Assembly (NCBI GenBank): GCA_002300355.1
Contig: NSGV01000003.1
Span: 1-64,000 of the forward strand
Length of the DNA: 64,000 bases
Reading direction: 5' to 3'
From: Streptomyces sp. TLI_235
Lineage (GTDB): Bacteria > Actinomycetota > Actinomycetes > Streptomycetales > Streptomycetaceae
Shown here: in pieces, positions 9,487 to 18,821 of the stretch
Layout of the letters: each line of letters starts with the position of its first letter
Numbering within the stretch: position 1 is the first letter of the stretch
The notes under the pieces: model-generated
Database searches by the model: none
What the model was told of the DNA's origin: nothing
What the model saw: the letters and a program-made list of their open reading frames with translations, nothing else
Position numbers and translations under genes: made by a program

Positions 9487-9538
9487 CCGCACAGACAACC
9501 GCGCACTGCACGGACCCTCAGGAGTGTCCGTGATGCAT

Positions 9539-9781
9539 CTACTTGCCGTAGTCGTACGCGGGGTCGTAGCACCCAGACGAGTAGCAGACCCAGTTACCGG
9601 GAACCGTCTGCACGGTCTGGATCTGCTGAACCGGCGGCTGCCAGGCGGGCGCCGGGCCGGTCCAGCCCCAGTCGGCAGCCCCCGCGCCGACCACGGTGGC
9701 GAGTCCGGCGACGATGAGAGCGGCGCGAAGCCGCCGCGGCTTCTTACGTTCCCGCACACTGGTGACAGTGGTGTCGGTCAT
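9539..9781 (-). CDS. Small secreted or membrane-tethered protein, 80 aa
   Basis: ATG at 9781 is preceded by GAGGAAAAC, a good ribosome site. A basic N-terminus (RERKKPRRLRAA) and one hydrophobic segment (LIVAGLATVVGAGAA) look like a signal peptide or anchor. The mature part is about 45 residues: Trp/Pro/Gln-rich, then VCYSSGCYDPAYDYGK at the C-terminus, where the two Cys could form a disulfide. The family is unknown. A strong terminator follows. Small Tyr/Trp-rich exported proteins of this kind are frequent in streptomycetes. Confidence 0.65.
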   Translation of the reverse strand: MTDTTVTSVRERKKPRRLRAALIVAGLATVVGAGAADWGWTGPAPAWQPPVQQIQTVQTVPGNWVCYSSGCYDPAYDYGK

Positions 9782-10168
9782 GTTTTCCTCGCTTTCTTTA
9801 TTTGTGCTTCGGAGCGCGCGTAGAGCACGCCAGGAATTCCCCGGAAAACCGGGGAAGCCCCTTTGGAAGCGTGACCCTAGCAAGCATGCCCGACCACCGC
9901 GCAGACCCAGAACCCGAATTTGAACCGCCAGGCCCATCAGGTATCCACCCGAAACGGGCGTTTCCCCAGGTGATTGTTCTGGGCCCGGCACATCCGGCTG
10001 TACCATTCACGGGCCCCGCACGCCCACGGCCATGCAGAGTGCGGTGCTGGCAGACGGGCGGGCCCGCCGCTTACAGGCTGCTGAACCGGTGATCGGGATG
10101 CTGCGCGGCGCAATGGCGATGGGCGGGGTGACAGCTGCAGGGGCCCAGCCTTGCGCGAGGGAGATGTG

Positions 10169-10749
10169 ATGACTGTTCTCGTGGCGGTGGCGGCGGGGGT
10201 GCTGCTCGGCTATCTGGCTGGCGGGCGGCTCAGCCACATCGGGGAGACGGACCTCGCACACCTGTGGCTGCTCGGCGCCGCCGGCGCGGTGAACACGCTC
10301 AACGGGTGGATGCCCGCGGCCCGCGACTGGGCACTGGCACAGGGGATCCCACTGCTGGTGGTCTCCTACGAGGTGATCGCGGTGTGGGCGGTACGCAACA
10401 TCGGTGCGGGTCCGCGGCGGGCGCGTGTGCCGCTCGTGCTGGGGCGGCGGGGGCGGCGTGCAACGCCGCCGTGATCACCTCCAACGGGCTCATGCCCGTC
10501 CTACTGCCCCCGCAGTGGGCCCAAGCCGCCGCCAGCGGCGGGGCGCTGGACGCCAAACACGCGGTCATGACCCCCCACACCCTGCTCCCGTGGCTGGGCG
10601 ACGTCTTCCCGCTGTTCGGCGGCCGGGTGATGTTCAGTTTCGGCGACGTCCTGCTCGCCATCGGCTTCGCCGAACTGATCACCGTACTCATGACCGGCGA
10701 CCGGCACAGGTGGTCCGCGGCCGGCGTCCCGCGCACCGTGCGGCCGTGA
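10169..10749 (+). pseudogene. DUF5317-type membrane protein, frameshifted
   Basis: The N-terminal half (from ATG 10169, with AGGGAG just upstream) gives membrane segments TVLVAVAAGVLLGYLAGG, LWLLGAAGAVNTLNGWM and LLVVSYEVIAVWAV. In the G-run around 10,437-10,455 the coding signal changes frame to AAVITSNGLMPVLLP, then KHAVMTPHTLLPWLGDVFPL and FSFGDVLLAIGFAELI. The NGxMPV, KH...T...LPWLGDV and SxGDVLLAxG motifs are those of the DUF5317 family of actinobacterial membrane proteins, whose function is unknown. One indel explains the break. Confidence 0.7.
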
Positions 10750-11280
10750 ACCCACGCACGTCGTACCGCTCGAGAGTCCTCACCCTCCGACCGGGCGCAG
10801 GCCGGGCCCGCGCCCGCGGGCGGGGTGAGCGTCTCCGCAGCAGTGGCTCAACGCTCCTGGCACCTCCCCGGGGACGGAAGCGGGTGGAAGGTGATCACGC
10901 GGAGCACGCCGAGGCCCGCGACAGCGTGCGGCATAGCCCTCGCGCCGGAGCAGAGCGTCCGGCCTGTAATCGCCGACCACGAGGGCGGCAGACTGTGGCA
11001 GATCCTCCCCCAGGCCGCGTACAGCCGGCCGGCGGGAGAAGGCCTCGGCCCGCTGCGCCGCACCCGCGGGCGGCCAGTTCGGACCTCCCATAAAGCCTGT
11101 CCCCCTGCGGCCGAGGTGGTGAACCCCGGGCGGGCGCAATACGTGTTCCCGAGTAGGGCTCCCCAGATGGAAAGCGGGCGTGGTGGCCACATCACACGGA
11201 CGCACCGGGACTGCTGACACGGTGAGCCATCCCGACCATCGCCCCCAACCCCTCTCCCCAAATCTCATCAGAAGGCCGAC
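10750..11280. other. Intergenic, no supported gene
   Basis: These 530 bp lie between the DUF5317 remnant and the WhiB gene. Open frames exist on both strands but none has a ribosome site plus a recognisable domain. The last ~60 bp hold the WhiB leader with AGAAGG before its ATG. Confidence 0.35.
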
Positions 11281-11835
11281 ATGCCATCCCCCTCCCACCA
11301 GTACACGATCTCCCCGGCAGTCGGCACACCGAGTAGCCGGACCGGGCATCCACTGCCGCGGCAGCATTGGGTGCCCTCGGCGGCGTGCCGCACCGCTGAC
11401 CCCCAGATGTTCTTTTCCTCCGACCAGGAACACAAGTCCCAGAGCGAGGAGGCCGCGAAGAGGATCTGCCGGGCCTGTCCGGTCCGCGAACCCTGTCTCA
11501 CGGACGCCATCCGCAACCAGGAGCCCGTTGGCATCTGGGGCGGGCTCACAACCGCTGAACGCAGCCGGATGCTCAACCAGGCACACCAGCTGAACACTCT
11601 GGGCGGGACGGAGGCCGCGGCCTTGCTCGCAGGGCGAAAGATTCATATACCGGCCGCAAGCCGACCAGCCGTGGTCATCAGGCTGTTGGCCTGGGGCTGG
11701 GACGAGGTACGTATCGCCGATACCCTCCACGTCTCTCCCGCCGCCGTCCTGGCAGCCCGACAGGCCGCGGAGGCGGTCGCCCCCTACCGACACTTGCCAG
11801 AGGCAGACCGCGGGCGTCCTGGCGCGCGGCAATGA
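11281..11835 (+). CDS. WhiB-like iron-sulfur transcription factor
   Basis: This 184-residue Wbl protein has four Cys at 36, 63, 66 and 72 (C..., CRAC, C spacing CxxC-x5-C) that ligate a [4Fe-4S] cluster, followed by the GIWGG turn (84-88) and TTAERSRML. Wbl proteins bind the principal sigma factor and tune transcription in development, redox response or antibiotic resistance. It is longer than the usual ~90-120 residues: residues ~120-175 add a helical extension with VIRLLAWGWDEVRIADTLHV, which looks like a helix-turn-helix. The ATG has AGAAGG 5 nt upstream. Neighbours give no clue to its regulon. Confidence 0.88.
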   Translation: MPSPSHQYTISPAVGTPSSRTGHPLPRQHWVPSAACRTADPQMFFSSDQEHKSQSEEAAKRICRACPVREPCLTDAIRNQEPVGIWGGLTTAERSRMLNQAHQLNTLGGTEAAALLAGRKIHIPAASRPAVVIRLLAWGWDEVRIADTLHVSPAAVLAARQAAEAVAPYRHLPEADRGRPGARQ

Positions 11836-12223
11836 TGCTGCGACTGGCGTCCCCGTGCATCGCGGCCAGCTGGAAGGGCCGCGTCACGGGTGGCGGCATG
11901 CGGTCGGGGTAGGACCATGTCTGCCCTTGAAAGGGCTCGGACGTTTGCTCGAGCTCTCGGGACGGTCGCAGTGGCCGGCTCGGTCGGGCTCCTCGCCGAG
12001 AGACCTGGCTGGGCCGGGACTGCGGAGCTGAGACAGCGAACGAATCTTCAATACCAGACAGCTCGGGGCCGGACCGGATCACGGTCGGAAGCATGAAACT
12101 TCCTTCTGGCCAAGGACGATGAGGACGGCCCTGGTTCCCGCTGTACCAAGAGCTCCGCCGAGTCGGGGCGGACTCCCGCATAGACCGGAAACACACGAAA
12201 GGCGGATCACCCGAGGAGAAGCG
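11836..12223. other. Intergenic, no supported gene
   Basis: These are 388 bp between the WhiB gene and the IS-interrupted small gene. I see no family-level similarity in any frame. The 3' end holds GAGGAG, the ribosome site of the next gene. Confidence 0.35.
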
Positions 12224-12493
12224 ATGAACCACTCTGCCCTCCGTGGACATCCCGTCCGCCTTCACAATCGAACCGAGCAACGCCAAGGTGTCGGAGCCCA
12301 ACTGGAGCTGATGGCCGAGGAGGTTCGGCACATAACCCTGGCCCTACAGGCCATGGCACTGCGTACCGCGCCGGCTCTGCACGTGCGCCTCTCCGTGCTG
12401 GCACCAGTGGACCGTCTGGATGACACCGAGCAGGATCGGGCGCCTCCCGTACGATCCGCCAAGTCGGTTACTGACTTCGGCGTGTTGAGGTAA
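12224..12493 (+). pseudogene. Small hypothetical gene interrupted by IS630
   Basis: A small ORF starts at ATG 12224 with an excellent GAGGAG 5 nt upstream. It encodes MNHSALRGHPVRLH, then a helical stretch ELMAEEVRHITLALQAMALR. The IS630 element inserted at TA 12469-12470, near its 3' end, so the present frame ends inside the IS. Removing the IS and one TA restores a frame that continues for ~16 codons after the IS and then stops, giving ~100 residues. I do not recognise the family. Confidence 0.45.
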
Positions 12494-12495
12494 CG
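12471..12495 (+). repeat. IS630 left terminal inverted repeat
   Basis: These 25 nt match the reverse complement of the right end with one mismatch. They are flanked by the TA target dinucleotide at 12469-12470. Confidence 0.88.
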
Positions 12496-12546
12496 GGTTT
12501 GCCGTTCGGCTGACGGGTGGCCAGTGGAGGCAGTAGACCGTTCATC

Positions 12547-13611
12547 ATGCGGTATCCGGATGGTGGCGGGCTGACGGCGAAGGCACGTCGGCGCCGCGAG
12601 ATGGTGCGGCTGGAGGCCGCCGAGCTGTTCGCCGAGGGAATCCGGCCGCCGGAGGTCGCCCGCAGGCTGCGGGTGAGCCGGAAGTCGGCGTGGCAATGGC
12701 AGCAGGCGTGGCAGGAGGACGGGTCGGGGGCGCTGGCCTCGCGCGGGCCGGGCGGGCAGCGGTGCAAGCTGTCGCCTCGCTGCCAGGAGAAACTCGCCGA
12801 GTATCTGGACCAGGGTCCTGCCGCGCACGGCTGGGACCAGGACCAGGTGTGGACCGGGGCGCGGGTGGCCACGCTGATCGGCCGGAAGTTCCACGTCTCC
12901 TACAGCGTCTCCGGGGCCACGAGGCTGATGCGCCGGCTCGGTTTCACCCCGCAGGTCCCGGCCCGGCGGGTGGCCGAGCGTGATGAGCAGGCCGTCACAG
13001 CGTGGAGGGAGGCGACCTGGGCGGAGGTAAAAGAGCCCGGGCGGACTGCGGCGGCTTCATCTGCTTCGAGGACGAGGCCGGCTTCACGCGCAGACCGCCC
13101 AAAGGACGCACCTGGGGACGGCGCGGTACCACCCCGGTCGTGACGGTCTCCGGTCGCCGCTCGGGCAGGATCTCCGTCGCCGGGCTGATCGCGATGCGGC
13201 CGGGTTCCAGGACCCGGATGTGCCACCGCATCCGGCGGCACACCGGCCGCAAGGGCGAGCGCCGCAGTTTGTCCGAGCGCGACTACATCGGCCTGATCGA
13301 CGGCCTCCACCACCTGGTCAAGGCACCGATCGTGCTCGCGTGGGACCGGTTGAACACCCATGTCTCCCACGCTGCGCGAGTTGGTGGCCGCCCGCGACTG
13401 GCTGACCGTTTACATCCTGCCTGCCTATGCGCCCGACCTGAACCCCGTCGAGTGGCTCTGGGCGCACGTCAAGCGCAGCCTCGCCAATCTCGCCTCGGTC
13501 GCCCTTGACGAGCTCGAGGCAGTCGTCCGTAACCGCCTCAAGCGACTGCAGTACCGCTCCTCGATCCTCGACGGCTTCATCGCCGGAACCGGGCTCGCCC
13601 TCGACCCATAG
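12547..13611 (+). pseudogene. IS630-family transposase, two frameshifts
   Basis: The N-terminal helix-turn-helix (EVARRLRVSRKSAWQWQQAW) is followed by an RRLGFTP linker. The DDE domain is split. EDEAGF (first Asp) lies in a second frame entered near 13030. The second Asp (LAWDRLNTHVS) is still in that frame. The region ELVAARDWLTVYILPAYAPD to NPVEWLW (catalytic Glu) returns to the first frame after ~13355, in a run of C. The total length would be ~350 residues, which is normal. IS630 members sometimes use programmed frameshifting, and there is an AAAA near the first shift, but the second shift, between the two catalytic residues, makes a dead gene more likely. Confidence 0.82.
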
Positions 13612-13612
13612 T

Positions 13613-13637
13613 CGTTACCTCAATACGCCGAAGTCAG
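13613..13637 (-). repeat. IS630 right terminal inverted repeat
   Basis: This is the 25-nt partner of the left repeat, starting 2 nt after the transposase stop and flanked by TA at 13638-13639. Confidence 0.88.
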
Positions 13638-13639
13638 TA

Positions 13640-14054
13640 CCACAGGAATGGAGCCGCGCACCGACCAGCCGTGTTGGCCGCACCGATCGTCGTAGCCGCT
13701 GGAACAGGATGCGCAGAGTCCGTGGCTGATGCCATCGACCGATCCATCGACGACCGGGCGGTCTACGGCTGGCTGGCCAGACACCAGGTCGAGGAGGGCA
13801 GGCTGAAATCGACCTGGATCTTCCGACACTCAGGCAGCATGAAGGCCGGCACAGCAGGCGGCACCAGATACGCAGCCCCGGCTGGTGGCAAGATGTTCTG
13901 GTCGTGTGGGGAGCGGCGTCCCGAGGCGTCCGGATGGCGTCGTGCTGTTGAATACCTGCTGCCGGGCTGATGTCGGGGTGGTGCTCGGGCGTGCGAACCC
14001 CCGCTGGTGATCTGTAGCCGTTGCCCTCGAGTGTGGATCCTGTCGGGGCGATGG
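13640..14054. other. Intergenic, no supported gene
   Basis: This stretch between IS630 and the TPR-like gene has one frame with SVADAIDRSIDDRAVYGWLA, which looks vaguely coding, but it lacks a ribosome site and a family. It may be the remains of a gene adjoining the IS target. Confidence 0.3.
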
Positions 14055-14990
14055 TCACGCCAGCAGCCGTTCCTGCCAGTACGTGAATTGCCGTACCGCG
14101 TCTCCCTGGATGCGCCATGGCCACTCGGTGACGGTAGGACCGAGGGTGAGGAAGGCTGCAGTGGCCTCGTCGAAGCGTCTCGCCTGCACCAGGGCGTATG
14201 CGAGCAGGTTGAGGTCTGCCGGGGCGGCGGCGTGCGCAAGGAATCCCGGTCGGATCCACTGTGTGGCTGCTTCGTCAAGCGCTTGCTGCGCGACGCGAGC
14301 CGTCCAGTACTGCTCGATGCCGGGTGTGCCCTCTGTCTGCCGGGTCAGCAGGCCGTGGTAGCTGTCCGTCAGTGCGGCCAAGTGGAGTCCGGCGGATGCC
14401 ACGCCGGGCGGCATCGTGGCACGTACCTCGTCCGCGAAGTCCAGGGCTCTGGCGGCCGAACCGCATTCGTCCGGGGACAGATAGCGCAGCATCTGCCGGT
14501 GTGCCTCGCGGTGCCAGGGGTCACGCGCGGTGGCTTCCCTCCATACTTCGAACACTTCGTGGGCCGGGCGGTGCAGCCTGCGCAGCGTGGCGAGCAGCGC
14601 GACTTGTGGGCTCGGGTGGTCGGGCAGGAGCCGCGCACTGTGGCGGCACAGCGACTCCACATCGGCCAGTTCTATGTAGTGTTCGGCCGTGCCGCCCGCC
14701 AGGCAGCTCAGCGCATAGAGCATGAGGGCGTACGGGTCGTCCGGGCGGCGGCTGTACCAGCCGTGGGCAATGCCGTGGATCCCGCTGTGTGCCAGCACAC
14801 GCATGCGGTGTGTGCACCGGTCCCAGTCCCGCCCTGTCTCGTGGAGAAGACGTTCGACCGCGGCGAGGACGAAGTCCTGCTCCGGGGCACGGCCGGCGAC
14901 CGCGGCTCGGGACAGCATCCGGCCAAGCTCGGGGTCCGCGAGTTCGTCCACGAGACGGGGCGTGGGTCTTCCTCGTCCGAAGAGCCTCAC
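14055..14990 (-). CDS. TPR-like helical protein
   Basis: This 311-residue soluble, alpha-helical protein has repeated helix pairs (for example YALMLYALSCLAGG, LLATLRRLHRPAHEVFEVW, LAYALVQARRFDEATAAFL), resembling tetratricopeptide repeats. It has no signal peptide. Its ATG overlaps the stop of the upstream amino-acid permease gene (14987-14990), so the two are translationally coupled. It may be an accessory or regulatory partner of the transporter. The precise family is unknown. Confidence 0.6.
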   Translation of the reverse strand: MRLFGRGRPTPRLVDELADPELGRMLSRAAVAGRAPEQDFVLAAVERLLHETGRDWDRCTHRMRVLAHSGIHGIAHGWYSRRPDDPYALMLYALSCLAGGTAEHYIELADVESLCRHSARLLPDHPSPQVALLATLRRLHRPAHEVFEVWREATARDPWHREAHRQMLRYLSPDECGSAARALDFADEVRATMPPGVASAGLHLAALTDSYHGLLTRQTEGTPGIEQYWTARVAQQALDEAATQWIRPGFLAHAAAPADLNLLAYALVQARRFDEATAAFLTLGPTVTEWPWRIQGDAVRQFTYWQERLLA

Positions 14991-16540
14991 GGTAGGAAGC
15001 CGCGCCGAGACCCAGTTGTCGGGAGGCGGTGCTCGTCCGCCGTCCGTCCCCGGCCGGACTCAGGGACAAGGGCGGCCGAAGCCGTGGTCGACCAGGCCAG
15101 GTTCGCGTAGATCTCGGGGCGCCGACGCCTCAGCCACAGTCCGAAGCCGGTGCCGCCGACGACCGCCAGACAGAGCACGACGGGGAGCGCGTAGACGACA
15201 GGGTCGCTCGTGCCGCTGAAGCTGCCGTAGTTGACGACGGACAGTACGGTGACGGTGAGCAGGCCCACCGCCCCGACAGCGGGGGCGACGCGGGTGCGCC
15301 ACAGTCCGGGCTCCGGGTTCCGGTGGAAGTAGACCACGATCGCCACTGCGGCGATGGCTTGGACGACGAGGATGCCGAGAGTGCTCAGGCCCACCATCGA
15401 CGTGGCCAGGTTGAGGTAGGGGTCGAGTCCCGCAGCCGCGAACGCCGCGATCACCAGGGTGGTGACGGCGGTCTGCGCGAGGCTGGCGTTGGCCGGCGAG
15501 AAGCGGCGCGAGTCGAAACGACCGAGCACGGCCGGCAGCAGCCTCTCCCGGCCCAGAGCAAAGGTGTAGCGGCTGGCGGCATTGTGCATGGCCAGGATCG
15601 ACGCCAGGAGCGCCACGCACATCAGGACGGCCATCGCCTGACTCAGCGACTTCGACGCGTAGGTGTCCACGAGTCCGAACATCAGGTTGCCCAACTCGGT
15701 ACGTGCACGCGTCTGGGCCTGATCGGCGCCGATCGCACCGATCGTGATCCAGCTGGTGGCGACGAAGACCAGGCCGATCGCACCCACGGCGAGGTAGGCA
15801 GCACGCGGGATGCTCCGGGTCGGATCCGTCGCTTCCTCGCCGTACAGCACCGCGGACTCGTAGCCGGCGAAGCCGCTGAAGGCGATCATCAGACCGATGC
15901 CAACGCTGCCAGCGGTGATGGTCTCCGGGGCGAACGAGACGATCGGGAAGGCGGCCGTGCCGAGGTGCGCAACGACAGCAAGGTCGTAAACCACCACCAT
16001 AGCAACCTGGGCAACCAGGAGAATGGTGAGGACCTTGGCGGAGAGTCCCACCGAGTGGTAGCCGAGAAGGCCGACCACGGCAACACCGCCACCGGCCAGC
16101 AACATCCAGGAGACATGCCATCCGAACTTCGAGAGAACCAGGCTTGTGAAGTATCCGAACGCCCCTGCAAGGCCAATCAGCATGGCCGTGTAGGAGCACA
16201 GTGCCAGCATGGCCGTGCCCACACCTGCCGGGCGGCCCAGTCCCAGTCCCACGTACATGTAGAACCCGCCGGTGGTGACCACCCGCCTGCACAGCGCCGC
16301 ATACCCCACGCAGAAACAGAGCTGCACGACCGCGGCAACCAGAAAGGTCGTTGGCACGCCGGAGCCGTTGCCGAGAGCGAGCGCGAGAGGCAGGCTTCCC
16401 ACCACGACGCCCAGAGGTCCCGCCGCTGACACGGCCAGCACCATCACCCGCCCCGCCGACAGCTGTTGTCCACGCGACCTGCCATCGTGACTGTTCATCA
16501 CCTGCGTCCGGCGCACGTCATCGGCCGAGATCCTATTCAT
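14987..16540 (-). CDS. APC-family amino acid permease
   Basis: This ~517-residue integral membrane protein has about 12 hydrophobic segments. Family marks are the first segment VMVLAVSAAGPLGVVVG with its broken helix, the AFSGFAGYESAVLYGEEATD loop and RSIPRAAYLA, which match the amino acid-polyamine-organocation superfamily. I chose ATG 16540 because AAGGA lies 6 nt upstream, rather than the frame's first Met 12 codons earlier. Substrate is unpredictable from sequence. It is probably a proton-coupled amino acid or amine importer. The gene forms a two-gene operon with the TPR-like protein by stop/start overlap. Confidence 0.85.
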   Translation of the reverse strand: MNRISADDVRRTQVMNSHDGRSRGQQLSAGRVMVLAVSAAGPLGVVVGSLPLALALGNGSGVPTTFLVAAVVQLCFCVGYAALCRRVVTTGGFYMYVGLGLGRPAGVGTAMLALCSYTAMLIGLAGAFGYFTSLVLSKFGWHVSWMLLAGGGVAVVGLLGYHSVGLSAKVLTILLVAQVAMVVVYDLAVVAHLGTAAFPIVSFAPETITAGSVGIGLMIAFSGFAGYESAVLYGEEATDPTRSIPRAAYLAVGAIGLVFVATSWITIGAIGADQAQTRARTELGNLMFGLVDTYASKSLSQAMAVLMCVALLASILAMHNAASRYTFALGRERLLPAVLGRFDSRRFSPANASLAQTAVTTLVIAAFAAAGLDPYLNLATSMVGLSTLGILVVQAIAAVAIVVYFHRNPEPGLWRTRVAPAVGAVGLLTVTVLSVVNYGSFSGTSDPVVYALPVVLCLAVVGGTGFGLWLRRRRPEIYANLAWSTTASAALVPESGRGRTADEHRLPTTGSRRGFLP

Positions 16541-16805
16541 CTGTTGTCCTTGCACGCGCACAGTCCATCGGCTCACCCAACACAGCGGAAAGGTGCCACG
16601 GGCCCAATCTCTCGGGCCCTGGGCACCAGCTCCCGGCTCCTCACAGGCCGCGGCGGCCGTACAGGTGCGATGCAGCCCGATTCAGACACAGAATCAATCT
16701 CTGGATGACCGATTTTGATCACAGGTCAAACGCGCACCCGGCTGCCGGATCCGCCCTCCACCACCTGCAACCGTCTGAGGCGGCTGTCAGCGGACACGGC
16801 AAACT

Positions 16806-16838
16806 GGCTCTGGCGTGAGTTCCGTGAAAGCCGCCCGT
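16806..16838 (+). repeat. ISL3 left terminal inverted repeat
   Basis: 33 nt beginning GGCTCTGGCGTGAG match the reverse complement of the right end with one mismatch. Confidence 0.9.
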
Positions 16839-16866
16839 AGATCTTGAAAGTTGTCGATCATGATGG

Positions 16867-18429
16867 GTGTCTGTCGCTGATCTTCTGGCCGTCTTGTTCC
16901 CCCAGTTCGCGCTGCTGAGCGTGGACTTGATCAGGCCGGTCGGCCGGTCCGTACGGGTGCACGCCCGGGGGCGGACGCCGGGCGCGGAGTGTCCGAGCTG
17001 CGGTAGTTGGTCGGGACGTGTCCACAGTGGGTACGAGCGGCGAGTGAGCGACTCGGCGGTCTCCGGTCAGGAGCTGGTGCTGCACCTGCGGGTCCGCCGG
17101 TTCTTCTGCGACGCCGATAACTGCGGGCGGCGGACCTTCGCGGAGCAGATCCCCGGCCTGACGTTCCGTTACGGGCGGTGCACAGTGCCGCTGCGGAAGG
17201 TTCGCGAGGCCGTCGCCCTCGCCCTCGGCGGCCGGGCCGGAGCCCGCCTGGCCGGACACCTGTCAGCCGGGATCGGCCGGGATGCCTTGATACGCCTGAT
17301 CCGCGCACTGCCAGACCCGGCCACCGAGCGGGTCCGCGTGCTCGGCGTCGATGACTTCGCCCTGCGAAAGGGCCACCACTACGGCACCGTCCTGATCGAC
17401 ATCGAGAGCCGCCGTCCCATCGAGGTCCTGCCCGAGCGGTCTGCCGACGCCCTGGCCCACTGGCTCACCGAGCATCCCGGTGTCGAGGTGATCTGCCGTG
17501 ACCGCGCCGCCTACTACGCCGAGGGCGCGACCCGTGGTGCCGGCACCGCGACGCAGGTCGCGGACAGGTACCACCTCTGGGCGAACCTCGGCGATGCGAC
17601 TGAGCGGCTGGTCGCCCGCCTGCGCTCGCAGTGGGTCCCCTCCGTGCCGGACAAGGAGAAGGTGGCACTGCCCGAAGGATCGAGGGACCGGCGCACCCGT
17701 GTGCGCCATGCCGCCGTCCATGCGCTGATGGACAGGGGCATGGGGCACAGCCAGATCGTCGCCGAGCTGCATCTGGACCCGAAGACGGTGCGCAAGTTCA
17801 TGAGGGCCGCCACTGCGGACGAGCTGATCGGCACGGGGCCCTTGGGCGGCCGGCAGACCAGCTTGGAGGGCCACGCCGCTTACCTGATCGCCCGCTTCAA
17901 CGAGGGTTGCCACAGCGCACTACGGCTCCACCGTGAACTCTCCGAACGCGGCCTGACCGTCAGCGAGCGGACCGTCCGCCGGTTCGTGCACCGGCTGCGT
18001 GAGAACACCAAGCCGACCGCCCGACCGCCGGTCCCCAAGGTCCGCGAGGTGACCGGGCTGATCCTCACCCACCCCGACCACCGATCCGAAAGCCAACAAG
18101 TCCTCCTGAAGGAGCTACGCATTCGTTGCAGTGAGCTGGCCGACGCGTGCGACCTCGTCGCCCGGTTCGCCTCGATCCTCGTGAACCGGCGAGGCCAGGA
18201 GGAACTCGAACAGTGGACCGCGGACGCTGCGGCGAGCGCCCTGCCCGAGCTGCGAGGCTTCGCTACCGGCTTGCGCAAGGACTGGGACGCTGTCATGGCC
18301 GGCCTCACGCTCCGCTGGAACTCCGGCCCCGTCGAGGGTCACGTCAACCGGATCAAGATGCTCAAGAGGCAGATGTTCGGACGCGCCAAGCTCGACCTTC
18401 TCCGCAAGCGCGTACTCCTCGCGTCCTGA
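16867..18429 (+). CDS. ISL3-family transposase
   Basis: This 520-residue transposase is intact. An N-terminal zinc-binding domain (CPSCG around residue 40, then RRFFCDADNCGRRTF near 80) is followed by the catalytic domain. VLGVDDFALRKGHHYG carries the first Asp and EVICRDRAAYYAEG the second. The C-terminal RWNSGPVEGHVNRIKMLKR and MFGRAKLDLLRKRVL segment carries the Glu; it is diagnostic for ISL3. It starts at GTG 16867, 28 nt inside the left repeat. Full length and motifs suggest it could still be active. Confidence 0.93.
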   Translation: MSVADLLAVLFPQFALLSVDLIRPVGRSVRVHARGRTPGAECPSCGSWSGRVHSGYERRVSDSAVSGQELVLHLRVRRFFCDADNCGRRTFAEQIPGLTFRYGRCTVPLRKVREAVALALGGRAGARLAGHLSAGIGRDALIRLIRALPDPATERVRVLGVDDFALRKGHHYGTVLIDIESRRPIEVLPERSADALAHWLTEHPGVEVICRDRAAYYAEGATRGAGTATQVADRYHLWANLGDATERLVARLRSQWVPSVPDKEKVALPEGSRDRRTRVRHAAVHALMDRGMGHSQIVAELHLDPKTVRKFMRAATADELIGTGPLGGRQTSLEGHAAYLIARFNEGCHSALRLHRELSERGLTVSERTVRRFVHRLRENTKPTARPPVPKVREVTGLILTHPDHRSESQQVLLKELRIRCSELADACDLVARFASILVNRRGQEELEQWTADAAASALPELRGFATGLRKDWDAVMAGLTLRWNSGPVEGHVNRIKMLKRQMFGRAKLDLLRKRVLLAS

Positions 18430-18437
18430 AGATCACC

Positions 18438-18470
18438 ACGGGCGGCTTTCACGGAAGTCACGCCAGAGCC
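18438..18470 (-). repeat. ISL3 right terminal inverted repeat
   Basis: This 33-nt partner of the left repeat starts 9 nt after the transposase stop. Confidence 0.9.
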
Positions 18471-18821
18471 AACTCCTACTGTCCCTTGACAGGCGGCATC
18501 GAGGACATCCGTCTGGGCCTGGCAACCGCTGGCGGCGACGGGCTTGAATGCACACAACGGGCACGGACATCCGGGAGGTCCTCTGCGGCACCTCGGGCCG
18601 ATCGGACCGCCAACCGGGTGGTAGCGACGTGGAGCAGTAGGGTCCCCAAGTCTATGGACCCAGTGCACCCGACACGTTGGGGCCCCGAACCCTGGGCGTT
18701 GTCATGACCGGGTGGCTAATCTTCCTGTGCCGCAGAGAAATTGACGTGTGCGACGTCGCCATGGGGGCGCGCCCGCTTTGGTGGCCCCAGGAATCCGCCG
18801 TCGGCCAGAGAGGCTTCGTCC
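18471..18821. other. Upstream region of the 883-aa WXG100-like gene
   Basis: These 351 bp lie between the ISL3 element and the next gene. I see no gene here. It should hold the promoter of the WXG100-like gene, and the IS may have altered that promoter. Confidence 0.35.

Larger units (their letters stand above)
12471..13637 (+). mobile_element. IS630-family insertion sequence
   Basis: This 1,167-bp element is bounded by 25-bp inverted repeats (one mismatch) and flanked by TA at 12469-12470 and 13638-13639, the TA target duplication typical of the IS630/Tc1-mariner group. It contains a single transposase gene that is broken by two frameshifts. It disrupts a small ORF. Confidence 0.9.
16806..18470 (+). 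mobile_element. ISL3-family insertion sequence
   Basis: This 1,665-bp element has 33-bp terminal inverted repeats (one mismatch) and one intact transposase gene. The adjoining 8 bp on each side (GGCAAACT and AACTCCTA) are not a direct repeat, so the usual 8-bp target duplication of the family is not visible. The flanks may have been rearranged after insertion. Confidence 0.9.

Noticed and set aside
12119..12223. Upstream start for the IS-interrupted small gene
   Set aside because: The ATG at 12224 has a near-ideal GAGGAG ribosome site, while the earlier start at 12119 has none.
13010..13060. Programmed frameshift in the IS630 transposase at an AAAA tract
   Set aside because: Some IS630 members use frameshifting, but a second shift between the two catalytic residues would also be needed, so simple decay is more likely.
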